Position numbers and translations under genes: made by a program. 64,000 nt of DNA from contig CM043960.1 of assembly GCA_014529385.2 (NCBI GenBank), forward strand, positions 77,273,910-77,337,909, written 5' to 3'. This DNA comes from Adiantum capillus-veneris (Eukaryota; Streptophyta; Polypodiopsida; Polypodiales; Pteridaceae). Position 1 is the first letter of the stretch. Each line of letters begins with the position of its first letter. This document shows positions 12,180 through 24,961 of this stretch, piece after piece. Below the pieces are notes generated by a model, which did no database searches, was not told where the DNA came from, and saw only the letters and a program-made list of their open reading frames with translations.

Positions 12180-14266
12180 ATGCGTGTTTTTGGCTGTTTG
12201 GCATATGCTTTGGTGCCACAAACACAACACAGAAAATTGGATGATAAGGCTATCAAATGTATTTTTGTTGGTTATAGTGCTAAAATCAAAGGTTATAGGT
12301 TGTATCATCCGCAAACAAAACATATTTTGGTTTCATGGGATGTACTATTTGTGGAAGATTCTGTTCAGCCGTTGCTGTCATGTACTAGAGACAGTAATGT
12401 AAGCTCACAGGACATTTATGACACTTTGTTGCCTCTTTTTAGTGGGGGAAATACGAATGTAATTTCCAATGAGGCAAATGTACAGCCTATGGGGGTTTGT
12501 AAAAATGTTACAAATCAGCCTATTACTCATGTAGATGTAAATGATGTACTTGATGAGGAAAGGGCTGAAAATGAGCACGCTAGAGGTATGCCAAAATGGC
12601 TGGTGTACACTTTGCGTGACAGTAAATTGGATGCACCTTTGTCTGGTCGTACTCATTCAGGCTCTCGCCATGCATCTTATGCATCAGATTGTTATGCTTT
12701 GGCTGTGTCTAGCTTACATGATGTTGAGGAGCCTCTGTCTTTTGATGAAGCACATAATTCAGAAAATTGGATGGCTGCCATGCAATCAGAATATGATGCA
12801 CTTATAGAAAATGACACATGGACTTTATGTGATTTGCCTCCTGGCAAAAAGGCCATTGGTATGAAGTGGGTTTACAAGTTGAAACGCAAGCCTGATGGTG
12901 AGATCGATCGCCATAAGGCTCGACTTGTTGCAAAGGGTTATGCACAACAAAAAGGCATAGATTATGAAGAGACCTTTGCTCCCACTTGTCGTATGACTGT
13001 TGTGCGTTTTCTATGTGCATTGGCAGCTCATTTTGGTTGGGATGTACATCAATCAGACATTGTTACTGCTTTCTTGAATGGTGACATATTTGAGGAAGTT
13101 TATGTAACGCAACCTCGTGGTTTTGTCATAAAAGGACAAGAGGACAAAGTGTGCAGATGTAAGAAGGCTTTGTATGGGTTGAAGAAATCTCCTCGTGCTT
13201 GGTATGAGAAAGCTGACACTCATTTGGTCAAACAAGGCTTTTGTAACAGTCCAACAGAAAGCACATTGTATGTAAAGCGTGAGGGTGATGTACTTCTCAT
13301 TGTGGTTCTTTATGTCGATGATTTGCTGATCACTGGACCAAATGAGAGACATATTGCTGAATTTAAGGCTGATTTGAATGCCACTTTCAAGATGAAAGAT
13401 TTGGGGTTGTTGCATCATTACTCGGGTTCACAGTTTAAGCAATGTGATGGTGGTATTGCCTTGTGTCAAAAAAGTTACATAGAGACATTGCTATGTAAGT
13501 TTGGACTTGAGGATTGCAAACCTATTGTCACTCCCATGGAAACAGGTTTGAAGTTGAGTCTACATGATGTTGCCGATCCTCCTGATGTCACTCTTTATCA
13601 AACTGCTGTTGGCTGCCTCATTTATGTATGCAACACGAGGCCGGATATTCAGTTTGCAATCTCATAGGTCAGCAGATTTATGCATAGCCCAAGGTCTAAG
13701 CATTGGCAGGCTGTCAAGAGGATTTTTTGCTACCTTAGTAGCACTTTACATCTTGGCTTGTTTTATGCCAAGGGGGGATCATTGCCGCAGACTTACATGC
13801 TTTTTCGGACTCAGATTCGGCTGGTGGTTTTGACACGCGAGTGTCCACAAGTGGTTTTTGTTTCATGCTTGGCAGTTCATGTATATCATGGTTGAGCAAG
13901 AAGCAACCTACTATGGCCACTTCGAGTTGTGAGGCTGAGTATAAGGCAGTCTTCATAGCTACGGTTGAGTGTCTATGGCTCAGACGCCTTATGGCTGATT
14001 TGGGTGTTGGAAAGGACACTGCCAACACTATCTACACTGACAGTCAGAGCTCATTGGCAGTTGCGAGGAACCCAGTTTTTCATGCTTGCACAAAGCACAT
14101 TGAGTTGCATTACCACTATGTCAGGGAGAGGCTCTCAGCAGGAGAGATCATCTTGGCTTATGTGCCAACATAGGACAACCTTGCAGATCTTTTCACAAAG
14201 GCATTGTCTCGTAAAAAGCTTGAAGCTTTCCACAAAGCTTTGGGCTTACTCCCCTTTGTGGACTGA
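12180..14266 (+). pseudogene. copia-1 reverse transcriptase-RNase H (broken near its end)
   Basis: The longest open piece (12180-13667, 495 codons) starts inside the polyprotein, so its Met is not a real start. It reads MRVFGCLAYALVPQTQHRKL, then KCIFVGYSAKIKGYRLY, then the RT proper: IGMKWVYKLKRKPDGEIDRH, RLVAKGYAQQKGIDYEETFA and the catalytic box VLYVDDLLITG. A TAG at 13665-13667 breaks the frame near the RT-RNase H boundary. RNase H continues in shifted frames from 13680: SKKQPTMATSSCEAEYKAV (second acidic residue), IYTDSQSSLAVARNPVFH and KHIELHYHYVRERL. One more stop lies at about 14171, and the gene ends with TGA at 14264-14266, 74 bp before the 3' LTR. This is the best preserved part of copia-1. 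Confidence 0.9.
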
Positions 14267-14340
14267 TCATGTCCTCAGGGCATGGCACTTCCCTTTAGTC
14301 ATGTGCCAGCTCTCATTCATCGCATCACTCTAGAGGGATT

Positions 14341-14567
14341 CATTACCATATACATGTGGTAGTGATGTGTGTGAACACACTAGGACCGCTGGGGCATTTT
14401 TCCCCTCTTTAGGAGGTTTTTTCCCTCGAGCATTGTATATACGCCCATCACTCTAGGGCTATCTATCTTTCCATTGCACACTAAGTAACACACTCTCTAT
14501 TGTGTGCCTTGAGCTTCCTTCGTCTTCTCCAAGCTGTGTGCGTTTCTCTGCAACCCTAATTCCAACA
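14341..14567 (+). repeat. 3' LTR of copia-1
   Basis: 227 bp, aligned end to end with the 5' LTR. Its first two bases are CA, where the 5' LTR has TG. It ends TTCCAACA and is followed by the CAAAG duplication. A purine-rich AGAGGGA lies just upstream as the likely polypurine tract. Confidence 0.9.
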
Positions 14568-14572
14568 CAAAG

Positions 14573-15520
14573 GTAGTATTGGATGATCAGACATCCTATC
14601 CCTAGAACCAGGTTGACCAATTTTCTGACAAAGAACACAACTCTTTGCATACTCATGTGCATCCTTCAATGCCCACCATAATCCAGCTTGCAATACCTTT
14701 TTGCCTGTTATATCACCTGAAAAGTGTCCACCTGCTGCTCTAAAATGAGCTTCTTGCAATACAACCTTTTGATTAAAGTCAAATACACATCTTCTAATCA
14801 CCTGATCAATCCCTTTCCTATATAAATCTCTTGTTATAACAAAAAAAAGTTCTACTTTTCAAAAAAAAGAAAACTTTTTTGATCACCTGCAAAACCTAAT
14901 GGCATAGTACCAACTATAAAAAATATTAACATCTGATCATGCCATGAATCAGATATTGTATTCTAAACCAGCATCAGGGAGATCATCATTTACACTTGTT
15001 GGATCTTCTCCAATTTCCAATCTGCGTAGATAATCTGTTGTAGCATGCTCCTTACTCGGTGTATGTACAATCACAAAATCAAACTCATGTAGTAATAACA
15101 ACATCCATCTTGCTTATATCCCTGTTAGAAATGGTTTCTTGATCATATATAACAATGCTTGATGGTCAACATGAAAAACCACTATGTTGCCCAATAAGTA
15201 ATGCATGTACTTGTTTAAAGCATATACCATGCCAAGAGCTTCTTTTTCAGTCACATCATAATTCCTTTCGGCTGATGTCAGCATTCTACTAGCATAATAC
15301 ATAGGTTTGAACCATCCTCTCTCTTTCTAGCATTAAAACAACTCCTACAACTACATTTGATTAATTAAAAAAAAACATGGAAAGGTAATGTCCAATCTGG
15401 AGGCTGCAATATTGGTGCCACTGACAACTTTTGCTTCAACATCTGAAATGACTTTTCTTGAGGTTCATCCCAAACAAAGGGCACATTTTGGAGTGTGCAT
15501 GATTTTTAGATCGCATTTCA
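14573..15520 (-). pseudogene. Ty3/gypsy RT end, RNase H and integrase zinc domain (gypsy-1, right fragment)
   Basis: Read on the minus strand from about 15520: FVWDEPQEKSFQMLKQKLS (end of RT/connection), then 15302-15114 with YYASRMLTSAERNYDVTEKE and HYLLGNIVVFHVDHQALLY (RNase H). The tail RWMLLLLHEFDFVIVHTPSK follows. From 14801, HFRAAGGHFSGDITGKKVLQ with CVLCQKIGQ is the HHCC zinc module of integrase. The gene continues at 9410 and below once copia-1 is removed. Upstream of 15520 the similarity stops abruptly, so the 5' half of this element (gag, protease, most of RT) is missing. Stops between modules show long decay. Confidence 0.87.
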
Positions 15521-17039
15521 AAAAGCTAAAGATGCCATAAGTTACTCTCAATAGAAACAAAAGCTAGCTAGAGATATGCATCGTCACGCTCTCACATGAT
15601 CATTGGGGTTTGCTCAAGTTTCTAAAGGTTTGATTATGACACAGCAGGTAAGAATTGGCAAAGTGAGAAAATCGGATTTTAAAAAATCTATACAAAGCTA
15701 ACTTGTCATTATTATGAACCTTTCCTAATTAAGTAAAAGGTTAATTATATAATTAATCATATGACTTTTAAGTAAGCTTAAGGATCCATCCCATTAAAAG
15801 ATCCAGAATGGTTTTCATGGTAGCTTATTAAAGTCATATGAAGAAATTCCTCCTTACAAAGCCCATTCACAAAGATCCTCCCAATTTTGATAAGGTAGAT
15901 GAAATACTTCAACCAAACGTCATTTCGTGACATGAAGATAACGTCCTCTGCAATGGTAAAGTTTTGTGTAAGTGTTTAGTCAAGTTTAATAATTGTTGTT
16001 TTAATGATGCAAAATGAATGATGAACCTCAACTTAAAGGCTCTCTCCCCTTGTTGAAGAGTATAACTATTCACAAAGGTTCGATAATGTACAAGACATTT
16101 ATGCACAAACATGTTCGATAAAGTCTTTTTTTTTTTGTTAAATCATTTATTGCCTTGATTTTTTACAATGAAATTAGTATGCATACAATGTTTTACACGC
16201 TCGTGGTGGTGACTCTTTACATCTCAAGAACCAAATAGTGTTGCATTATTGTGGAGTGGTGTGTAGCTATTAGTTTAAATGACATGCTTGTAACAACTAT
16301 GTTCTCTCAAGCACCAAGTAGTTTCAATAGCTATTTTGACATGGTGTTTAACGAAATAAGTGGATCCAATGCAAGATGTCACATTTTTCACTTCATACAT
16401 TCATAGTCAAGGAGGAGTATGATGTAAGGGCCAGTTGATGTCAACAATTTTTTTTTGGCAAGTTTAAATCACTCAAAATATAAAAAAATCATTTGATCAC
16501 TTAAAGATATTTTAGAGATCAAAATGAACATATAATGCTAGGTAAGTATAAATGGCTACGAGTAAGAGGGAACGGTAAGACTAAGGCTAAAGTATTAAAG
16601 GAGCCTTATGATATTTTCTAGCCACCAAGATTTGGTTAAAGGGTTTTGACAAAGTTTTATGGAACTTGAAAACCTACAAATGACACCGAACAAAACTTTT
16701 ATGTTCGAGAAGCCCCTAATATATAGGGAAATTGGCATACATATGTCAAAAGCTGAAGGAGTTTCCGTTATGATGTGGAAAATTATTTAAGGAACTCTTC
16801 ATAATTTGTTGGGATCAAAACGGGCTCAAAATGACTTCAAAACCTCGCTTTCATTGTTCCAAGAGCAGTATGAGAACCGCACAGGAAAGCTAGCATGCAA
16901 ATGGCATTGTGATAAGTTCATAGCTTGCATTTGATATGTAGATCACTCACACAAAACTTTAAAGGGAAAGATTGATCCAAGAAATGGGCAAAAAAAAAGC
17001 TCCAGCTTGGTATCCAAGGGATTAGCTAAAACTAGCATA
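15521..17039. other. No recognisable gene
   Basis: AT-rich sequence without motifs. A purine tract followed by TGATGTAAGG near 16405-16430 looks a little like a polypurine tract plus LTR start, but no partner LTR was found. Confidence 0.4.
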
Positions 17040-17220
17040 TGCCACAACTTTATGGGATGCTATCTTTCCTCCTAGGTGTGTGTGTGTGTACATGTGAATG
17101 TGCATAAAGAGACTACTCAGACACAATTTCATGGGATGCCACAACTTTATGGGATTCCAACTTTCCTCCTAGAGGTGTGTGTGTGTGCGCGCGTGCATGC
17201 AGAGCCTACTCCGACACACA
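17040..17220 (+). repeat. ~100-bp tandem duplication with GT microsatellites
   Basis: CCACAACTTTATGGGATKC, CTTTCCTCCTAG and a (GT)n run each occur twice, at about 17041-17115 and 17139-17220. The GT run in the second copy grades into GCGCGC. Confidence 0.65.
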
Positions 17221-17562
17221 TAGAGTGCTTAGCCTCATTGAAAAAGCCTCCTTCAAGCTCCATCTTCCTCTCTACTCTATTCTTAATTTAACTTGCGAAC
17301 ACAATAAATCTACCATGATTGACACAACAAAGAAGCTAGATTCTCATAATCATGTAAGCTTCTCCTTTAAGTATTTAATTACTTGTTTTCTAATTTGATC
17401 TCTCTCAATCTCCACAAGGCTACCCAATTTGCGTAAATGGATGCCTTTATGAGGGAGGCCATGATTATAGTGCAAAACCGGCAAACAAAACTACCCAATT
17501 TGTGAAGTTTGAAGCCTTCACAAAGTGTAGTGATTAACGAAGAGCTCGACAATTCAATGTTT

Positions 17563-18195
17563 CTATGTATGCAATTGTAGTGTTCCTATTCATAATGAAA
17601 AGTCCTTTTTGGGGGGGGTGGGGGGAGGGAGGTCGGTCTCGTGAAATTTGACCCTCTAAATTGTGTCAATGTTTATTTTTTCTTGTCATGAATGTATTAT
17701 CGCCAATTGAATTGAGTCATTAGTGAAATTGTTACCACATTAATCAATTGCAAGTTACAATTTAGTTACATCTTGTTTTTCTTCAGCCCAATAGGAGCAC
17801 TTCCTTCAGTTTAGTAGCATCACTAGAGTCTAGAACTTTAAAGTCATAAGCCACCCATTAGGTCTTAGCAACCTATGTATGCAATTGTAGTGTTCCTATT
17901 CATAATGAAAAGTCCTTTTTTTTGCTTTGGGGGGGGGGGGGGGGGGGGGGAGGGAGGTCTCGTGAAATTTGACCCTCTAAATTGTGTCAATGTTTATTTT
18001 TTCTTGTCATGAATGTCTTTATCGCCAATTGAATTGAGTCATTAGTGAAATCGTTACCACATTAATCAGTTGCAAGTTACAATTTAGTTACATCTTGTTT
18101 TTCTTCAACCCAATAGGAGCACTTCCTTCAATTTAGTAGCATCACTAGAGTCTAGAACTTTAAAGTCATAAGCCACCCATTAGGTCTCACCAACC
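17563..18195 (+). repeat. ~310-bp tandem duplication with expanded G tract
   Basis: Copy 1 (about 17563-17871) and copy 2 (about 17872-18195) share CTATGTATGCAATTGTAGTG at their start and TAGGTCTYA at their end and are nearly identical. The main difference is the G tract: interrupted runs near 17610-17630 in copy 1, and 22 uninterrupted G at 17929-17950 in copy 2. No gene is contained. Confidence 0.85.
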
Positions 18196-19126
18196 TCGAA
18201 AAAAAAAATCCTTTCAGGAACATCTCGAGTGCACAAGTGAAGGGTGAGTTTAGGAAACGAAAAGACTAGGAGGTGGAAAGTCAAAAGGCTTTTCGTGTGC
18301 ATATAAATAGAGATGGTCGAATGCACCTTATACATTTGTGTTTTTCTTCCTAATTTTATTTCCTTCTAGCATTTTCAAGCCATTAGGAAAGCCTTTTATT
18401 TTTTTTAGAGCCATTATGTCCATGGTACTAACCTATTTTGCCTCATCATGAGGATGCTAGCTCTATGAAATTTCAAAGCTAATGTTATAGGTCAATTAGA
18501 CCAATCAGACCCTCATCAACTACATTTTTAATACCTCAACAAATACATAGTGCACATACCCCAAGATTTGCCTAAACAACCTTTTCAGGCTTGACCTAAC
18601 TAGCTATATCACTTTGAAAATGTATCAAGTTATCAATATTGGTTGAAAGACCACCATCCCATGGATGTATGTATTCTCCTAGAAGGAGTTTCTACTACAT
18701 GTATTCAACAACCTCACACTATCATAAAATCCCTACTAGTATAGAATTTTGTGCAACATAACATTACATAATCTAATCTTCAACAACTCAATGCATTGTG
18801 CTGGCAAAAAATGAAACAATGGAACCATGTTTAGTGAAGCTCTAGCAATTGATCTTGCACACTGGCATCACTATGTCAAAGAAATGAATCAAGTTTTCCA
18901 ATGGCGTTGTCTCTAGAATGCCATATACCACATGGTTTGTGATTAATGTTTGAAAAGATTCCATATTTCAATCCAAATCGCCCAATGAATTGAAGCTGCT
19001 ATAACCTCTAAACAAGCTCAAGTACTATCACCACCTATACAAGCTATCAATGAGTGCACATATAAAAATGTGAATGTACCATTGAGTTCAAAATAAGGGG
19101 TATTTTATCTAGCACATATAAGCATG
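18196..19126. other. No recognisable gene
   Basis: Ordinary AT-rich noncoding DNA on the left flank of the LARD element; no motif or repeat stands out. Confidence 0.45.
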
Positions 19127-19131
19127 TCATT

Positions 19132-20137
19132 TGTTAGCAGCGGCTAACACAGGCTACACCGGTTATGCATCAAGCAGGAGATATGCTATGGATGTCACAA
19201 TATTTCCCACTCACTTTGTATAAGTCTTGGGCTCACTTAGAGTTCCAAAGTTGTGTATGCTAGTTAGAGGGCTCAAGCTTAAACCCATAGTAGAAGGGAT
19301 TGTGGTGAAAGCCTTTAAAAGGAAGCCATTATGCAAGGAGGCTTCATTCTTGAGTATCCATTCTTCAAGATCCACTTTTGAGAGCTCTCTCTCTCTCTCT
19401 TGAGTGTTCACTCTATGGCCTAACCTTGAGCTTAATGCCGATGCTTAAGAGGCTAGTGCTAATCCATTTGTAATTAGAGTAAGCTCTTCCTGATTAATCT
19501 AATTCCTATTTTCTCATTAGTCTTATCTTCTCTACATTTCATTATGTCATGAGGTAGTATTACACTCTCATTATTCTAGATTTGAGAGAGGTATGTACTT
19601 CTTGCTTTGATCTTAACTCTCTTCTTTCCTAAGTATTTCAATTAGTTGATTACTTCTCTAATTCTCTTGATTAGTGTAGTGTGTGTGCACTCTTGGTCAT
19701 GTCGTTAGAGTTTGTACCTAATTGCGTGCTTAAGTGTGTGAAGGTTTAAGAGCCTTGAGCTCAATGCCACTTGTGTGTGATGTAATAAGAGCACCTTGGT
19801 TAGCATCATGTGATGATGGGGAAGCCAACTTCAATGAAATTAGTGTGTGTTTTGATCATGGATGCTTGTGTTAACTATGTTCTTGTGACTCCATAAGATT
19901 GGCAAGTCGGACTTCGGTGGACTTGATGTGTGTAGGAGTTGATAGATAACTGATTAGAGAATGATTAGAGTTAGTATTGCCATGGCTAATCTCTACTTGC
20001 ATTGGTGAGGTATTCTCTTGAATATTCTATTTCTATTCATCCGATGCTTGCTTCCATGTCCTAGCCGGATTGCCGATCCACGGATTTGATAATTTTGTGT
20101 GGGTTATGATTAAGTCATGCTACAACGCCTCCCAACA
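19132..20137 (+). repeat. 5' LTR of the LARD element
   Basis: 1,006 bp, starting TGTTAGCAGCGGCTAACA and ending CGCCTCCCAACA. The start contains the short inverted repeat GTTAGC/GCTAAC, which would form a small hairpin at the transcript end. A short CT run occurs near 19385. The alignment with the 3' LTR is collinear throughout. Confidence 0.93.
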
Positions 20138-20155
20138 TTTGGCACCGTTGCGGGG
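20138..20155 (+). promoter_or_regulatory. Primer-binding site of the LARD element
   Basis: TTTGGCACCGTTGCGGGG directly abuts the LTR. It differs by few bases from the TGGCGCCGTTGCCGGGG site common in plant Tat/Athila elements; the cognate tRNA was not determined. Confidence 0.85.
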
Positions 20156-22502
20156 ATCGATGACCTAAGCTAGTGAGTATAGGATGTTTAGAATAGAGTA
20201 ATTTCACTACTAATTTCTTGGTTTTTGATTGTGTGTAGCTCAATTTTGGTTTGATTTGATGATGTTGTGCAAGTAATTGAAGCGAATGTTGAGTTATGAA
20301 TACGCCAAACCCCCAATTCCACCCCCAATTTCACTAACCATTGCTAATTTTGCTTTATTTCCATGCTAATTGTACTAATTCCATGCTAGTTTTACTAATT
20401 TTTGACTATTTTTGCTAACCTAACCGCTAACATTTGATGTGTAATGTATGATCAATCCCCTTTTAAGAGGTGGAATGATCACTCTAATCAAGTTAATTGT
20501 GCTAATTTATGCCTAATTTGATGATTTGAGTGTTTGATTTTTGGCCTACAATGGTCAATTTTTGGGCCGATTTGATGGTTCACACACTTGTGTGTGCAAT
20601 GATGCATCTTTGCGTGGAGCAAAGGAATAGCTTGGAGTGTGATTACGATGTAAGTGTACTCACTTGCTCATGCCAATTCTTGATTGATTAATGTGATTCA
20701 ATGTGTGCTAATTACTTGCTAAAATTAGGTGTGTAATTCAATTGACCTACACTTTGCAACTAATTTGATTCACTTGGAATGAAATTGATGGTCAAATTTT
20801 GACTAATGAGCCTTGTGTGTATCAAAGTAATGCTTAATTCTCATCAAGACTTCACGTGTGTGCATAAAAATCATTGTGTGTGTAATGCACCAAAGAGGAA
20901 AAAAACTGTCAGAAAATTCATGTGTGTGTGCAACTAATCTTTAGTGTGTGCATGCATATAAAGTGATGGAATTGATGGTATATGAGTATGAAATCATGTA
21001 ATTGATGTGTATGGTAGGCTAATTCAATCATTGGATAAGCTTGATTGCAAAAAAATTGGGCAAAATTTGAGTGTGTGTGCCCATCCAAGACACCTTGATT
21101 TTCAATGATTGATGGTCAATTGGAGCACCAGAATGATTTTTGATTGTAAGATGTTCATAAAAAGTGTGTGCAATCATTAGGTGTAAGCCTAAATGCATTT
21201 CCAATTGAGCCAAATTTGATCATTTGTGCTTAATTTTTGAGTGTGTGCATTGCTTGATTTGGTGAGAATAGTGTTAATTTTTAGAAATTGAGCATGCATG
21301 CATTCATTTATGCTTGATCGAGTTTGCAATTTGGCCATTGCAATGAGGAATTAATGTATTTTTTTCATATAATTTTTGCCTAAATTTGGGTGTATGTGCC
21401 AATTAATGGCATGTGCAATCCAATAGATGAATGAATAATTGGTATTTTTTACCAATTATGATGATTAATTCGGCTAAATAGTTGATGTGTGTGTCACAAA
21501 ATGACTTGACGATTGAGATAAATCACTCAATTGGTACTCAATTGTGTAGATTTTAGTGTATTTCCGTGCTAATGATGGATTAATTTGATGAACATGGAAA
21601 AAATGCACAAATGCGTGTGCCTATGCAATGGCATGATCCATCAAATGAAAATCAATGATTGGTGCCACCACTAATCATGATGATTGAAAGACCTAAAAGA
21701 TTGACGTGTATGATTGACTTGAGATGATTCAATTGGGACCCAATTGAAAATGATTACATGCAAATTACCATGATCATGTATGCCAATATAATTGGATATG
21801 GTAAGAATTTCATTAAATTGTGCGTTCATGAGTTGCGAAACCTAATGGGAATTAACTAATTTGGAAGTTGGATATGAGCAATTCAAATTTGCAATGATTG
21901 AAATTGGATACAAATTGGCATGTGAGAAGCAATGCACTACATTCATGTGTGTATGCAATGCTTGATGTAAACCGCCTTTAATAACAAATATTTGAGCTTG
22001 CGTGATGAATCAATTGAGGAATATGTCCTAATTGAATGTATGCGTACTATGCTTTGGAGTGAAATTAGCTTTTGGATTGGTCATCGAAATTCATGCTTAA
22101 ATTGTTTGAACACGAAGAAATTAGGAACATTTGCGTACACAATTGTGATGAATCAATCAATTGATCAATTTTTGCTGCATATGTCTCATGCGCAAAAAGA
22201 CACTATTGAAATTACATTATAAAGATGGAATCGAACACCAACTTTGAGCATGTATTCGTTTTGAGTGAGGAGCAATGAAGAATTAAGTATTCATGAAACT
22301 TTTTTAGTAGGGAAGCCATGTCGCATGTGTGTGTGGGAACGAGCCCATAAATGGTTTTTTTTATAAATAAAAATTATTGTTATTAGTGCTTGCTGGCTGC
22401 GCCTTGGCTTGTACCTCTCAAACACCACAAAAAATCACACACACGCGCCATTTATGGCCTTCCCCCATGATTGGCGCTCCTTGAGTGCGACACTTGCTTG
22501 AG

Positions 22503-22504
<2 letters not shown>
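20156..22504 (+). other. LARD interior, noncoding, with recurrent GTGTGTGC motifs
   Basis: No coding potential. From about 20570 to 21965 the motif GTGTGTGC or a close variant recurs roughly every 60-150 bp, often next to AATGAT or ATTGATG, as if an old tandem array had decayed. An open frame of 76 codons at 21992-22222 has no recognisable motif. Confidence 0.55.

Positions 22505-22588
<84 letters not shown>
22505..22588 (+). repeat. (CT)42 microsatellite
   Basis: 84 bp of uninterrupted CT. It creates Leu-Ser and Arg-Glu open frames on the two strands, which are not genes. Confidence 0.97.
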
Positions 22589-22590
<2 letters not shown>

Positions 22591-22696
22591 AGCTAGTGGA
22601 CACATTACCCTACACCTCTCTCTCTCACACACACAAGGAAATAGCTACACAAGAAACTACCTATTTACACTTACAAATTTAGCTAGCTGAAGCTTT

Positions 22697-22721
22697 CGTT
22701 GACTAGCCCCACCCGCCCTTG
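22697..22721. repeat. SINE target-site duplication, left copy
   Basis: CGTTGAC...CGCCCTTG here matches CGTTGAC...CGCCCTTG at 22959-22980, with a small internal indel. The two copies exactly flank the poly-T/tRNA-like unit. Confidence 0.8.
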
Positions 22722-22958
22722 TTTTTTTTTTTTTTTTGAGAGAGTAGAACTTTGAACTTACAACACACACACCCAACCCCCGTAGGTGGAGGCAGCCCGA
22801 CTCTTAAGGTGAGTCATCCCAACCTGGTTAGTGTGGTCAAATGATGCTGGACTAGGGAAACAGCCCCTAAGGGCTACATGTCATACGAGCTGTCAAGGGG
22901 GTTTGAACCCAAGACCTTTGACACAAGGGGATCTTGCTCTACCAACTGAGCTAGCTCT
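22722..22958 (-). mobile_element. tRNA-derived SINE (about 237 bp)
   Basis: On the minus strand it starts with a tRNA-like head. The A box TAGCTCAGTTGGTAGAGC (22936-22953) and B box GGTTCAAACCC-type sequence (22900-22910) are spaced as in a tRNA, so an internal RNA polymerase III promoter is present. The acceptor and T arms do not pair properly, so it is not a working tRNA. A ~140-bp unrelated body follows, and the element ends in a ~16-nt poly-A (poly-T at 22722-22737). Imperfect 22-25-bp duplications flank it. These are the hallmarks of a SINE mobilised by a LINE. It inserted into the LARD interior after that element formed. I do not recognise the family. Confidence 0.85.
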
Positions 22959-22980
22959 CGTTGACACCCACTCGCCCTTG

Positions 22981-24200
<1,220 letters not shown>

Positions 24201-24961
24201 GCGGCCCCACACTCAGATCAGTCGGCCCCACACCCGCGTACCTTCCCTCTTTGCCTTCGTGAAAATGCCGGCAATGATTTTGATGATCCAGGTAGTTTTA
24301 AAATAAAAAAAAATGAACCACTTTTTTGTCAAGAGGTGATTCTCACCCTTCCCTCCCCTGAGCCTCAAAAACACTTTCTCTGGTTAGGAATGAGCCAAAA
24401 ATCCCAATTTTCAAAAAATGTGAGCACTGACCAATCAAAAGAAATTCAAAATTTCTCATATATATAACAAATACGTTGCAATTTATCGTTTGGGCTCGTG
24501 CTTGATCTTTTTTACTTGATACTTGATGAACTGAATTCATGAAAGGGGAATGTCAATAGAGGTTTCATAGCCAATAGGAGAATGCTAGTGATAGTATGAT
24601 CTAAAATCCGGCTATCAAAGAGCCATATACAGTCCCAAGTGCATTAACTTTTCTATTGAGGTGATTCATCAATATGTATGGAGGTTAATGAAGTTTTGAC
24701 CCTTCATATGGGAGCTAAATATGAGGATTTATTTTGCATGGTGAGATGATGCATGGGAAATTGAGCTACCCATCTTTTGTGCATCCTTTGGCCATATTGT
24801 GTTGTATGTAAACATCCCCCGTATGAGAACATGTGGGTATCTTGTACGTACTATGATTATGAAAATGAGCTTAATTGTTGGTTTGAGCATTGTTTTAGTG
24901 TTTGTCTGATTGATATTCTTGTTGCACTAAATGGGAAAAAATTGGGCATGCGTATGGGCTT

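Larger units (their letters stand above)
9416..14567 (+). mobile_element. Complete but degenerate Ty1/copia element (copia-1)
   Basis: This 5,152-bp element has two 227-bp LTRs, a 5-bp target duplication and a primer site TGGTATCAGAGC two bases after the 5' LTR (complement of initiator Met tRNA). Its gag-pol has the copia order gag, zinc knuckle, protease, integrase, RT, RNase H. It interrupts the minus-strand gypsy-1 pol. The coding region has many frame changes and stops, and the LTRs differ at roughly a dozen positions by eye (about 5%), so it is not a recent insertion. It cannot encode its own proteins. Confidence 0.93.

Noticed and set aside
16405-16440. LTR start after a purine tract (AAGGAGGAGTATGATGTAAGG)
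   Set aside because: No matching second LTR, primer site or target duplication found.
22418-22682. Open frames of Arg-Glu or Leu-Ser repeats on both strands (also 23970-24467 and 62065-62670)
   Set aside because: They are translations of CT/GA microsatellites in all frames, without start context or conserved sequence.
22890-22958. A functional tRNA gene
   Set aside because: A and B boxes are good, but acceptor and T arms do not pair; a body, poly-A tail and target duplications show that it is a SINE head.
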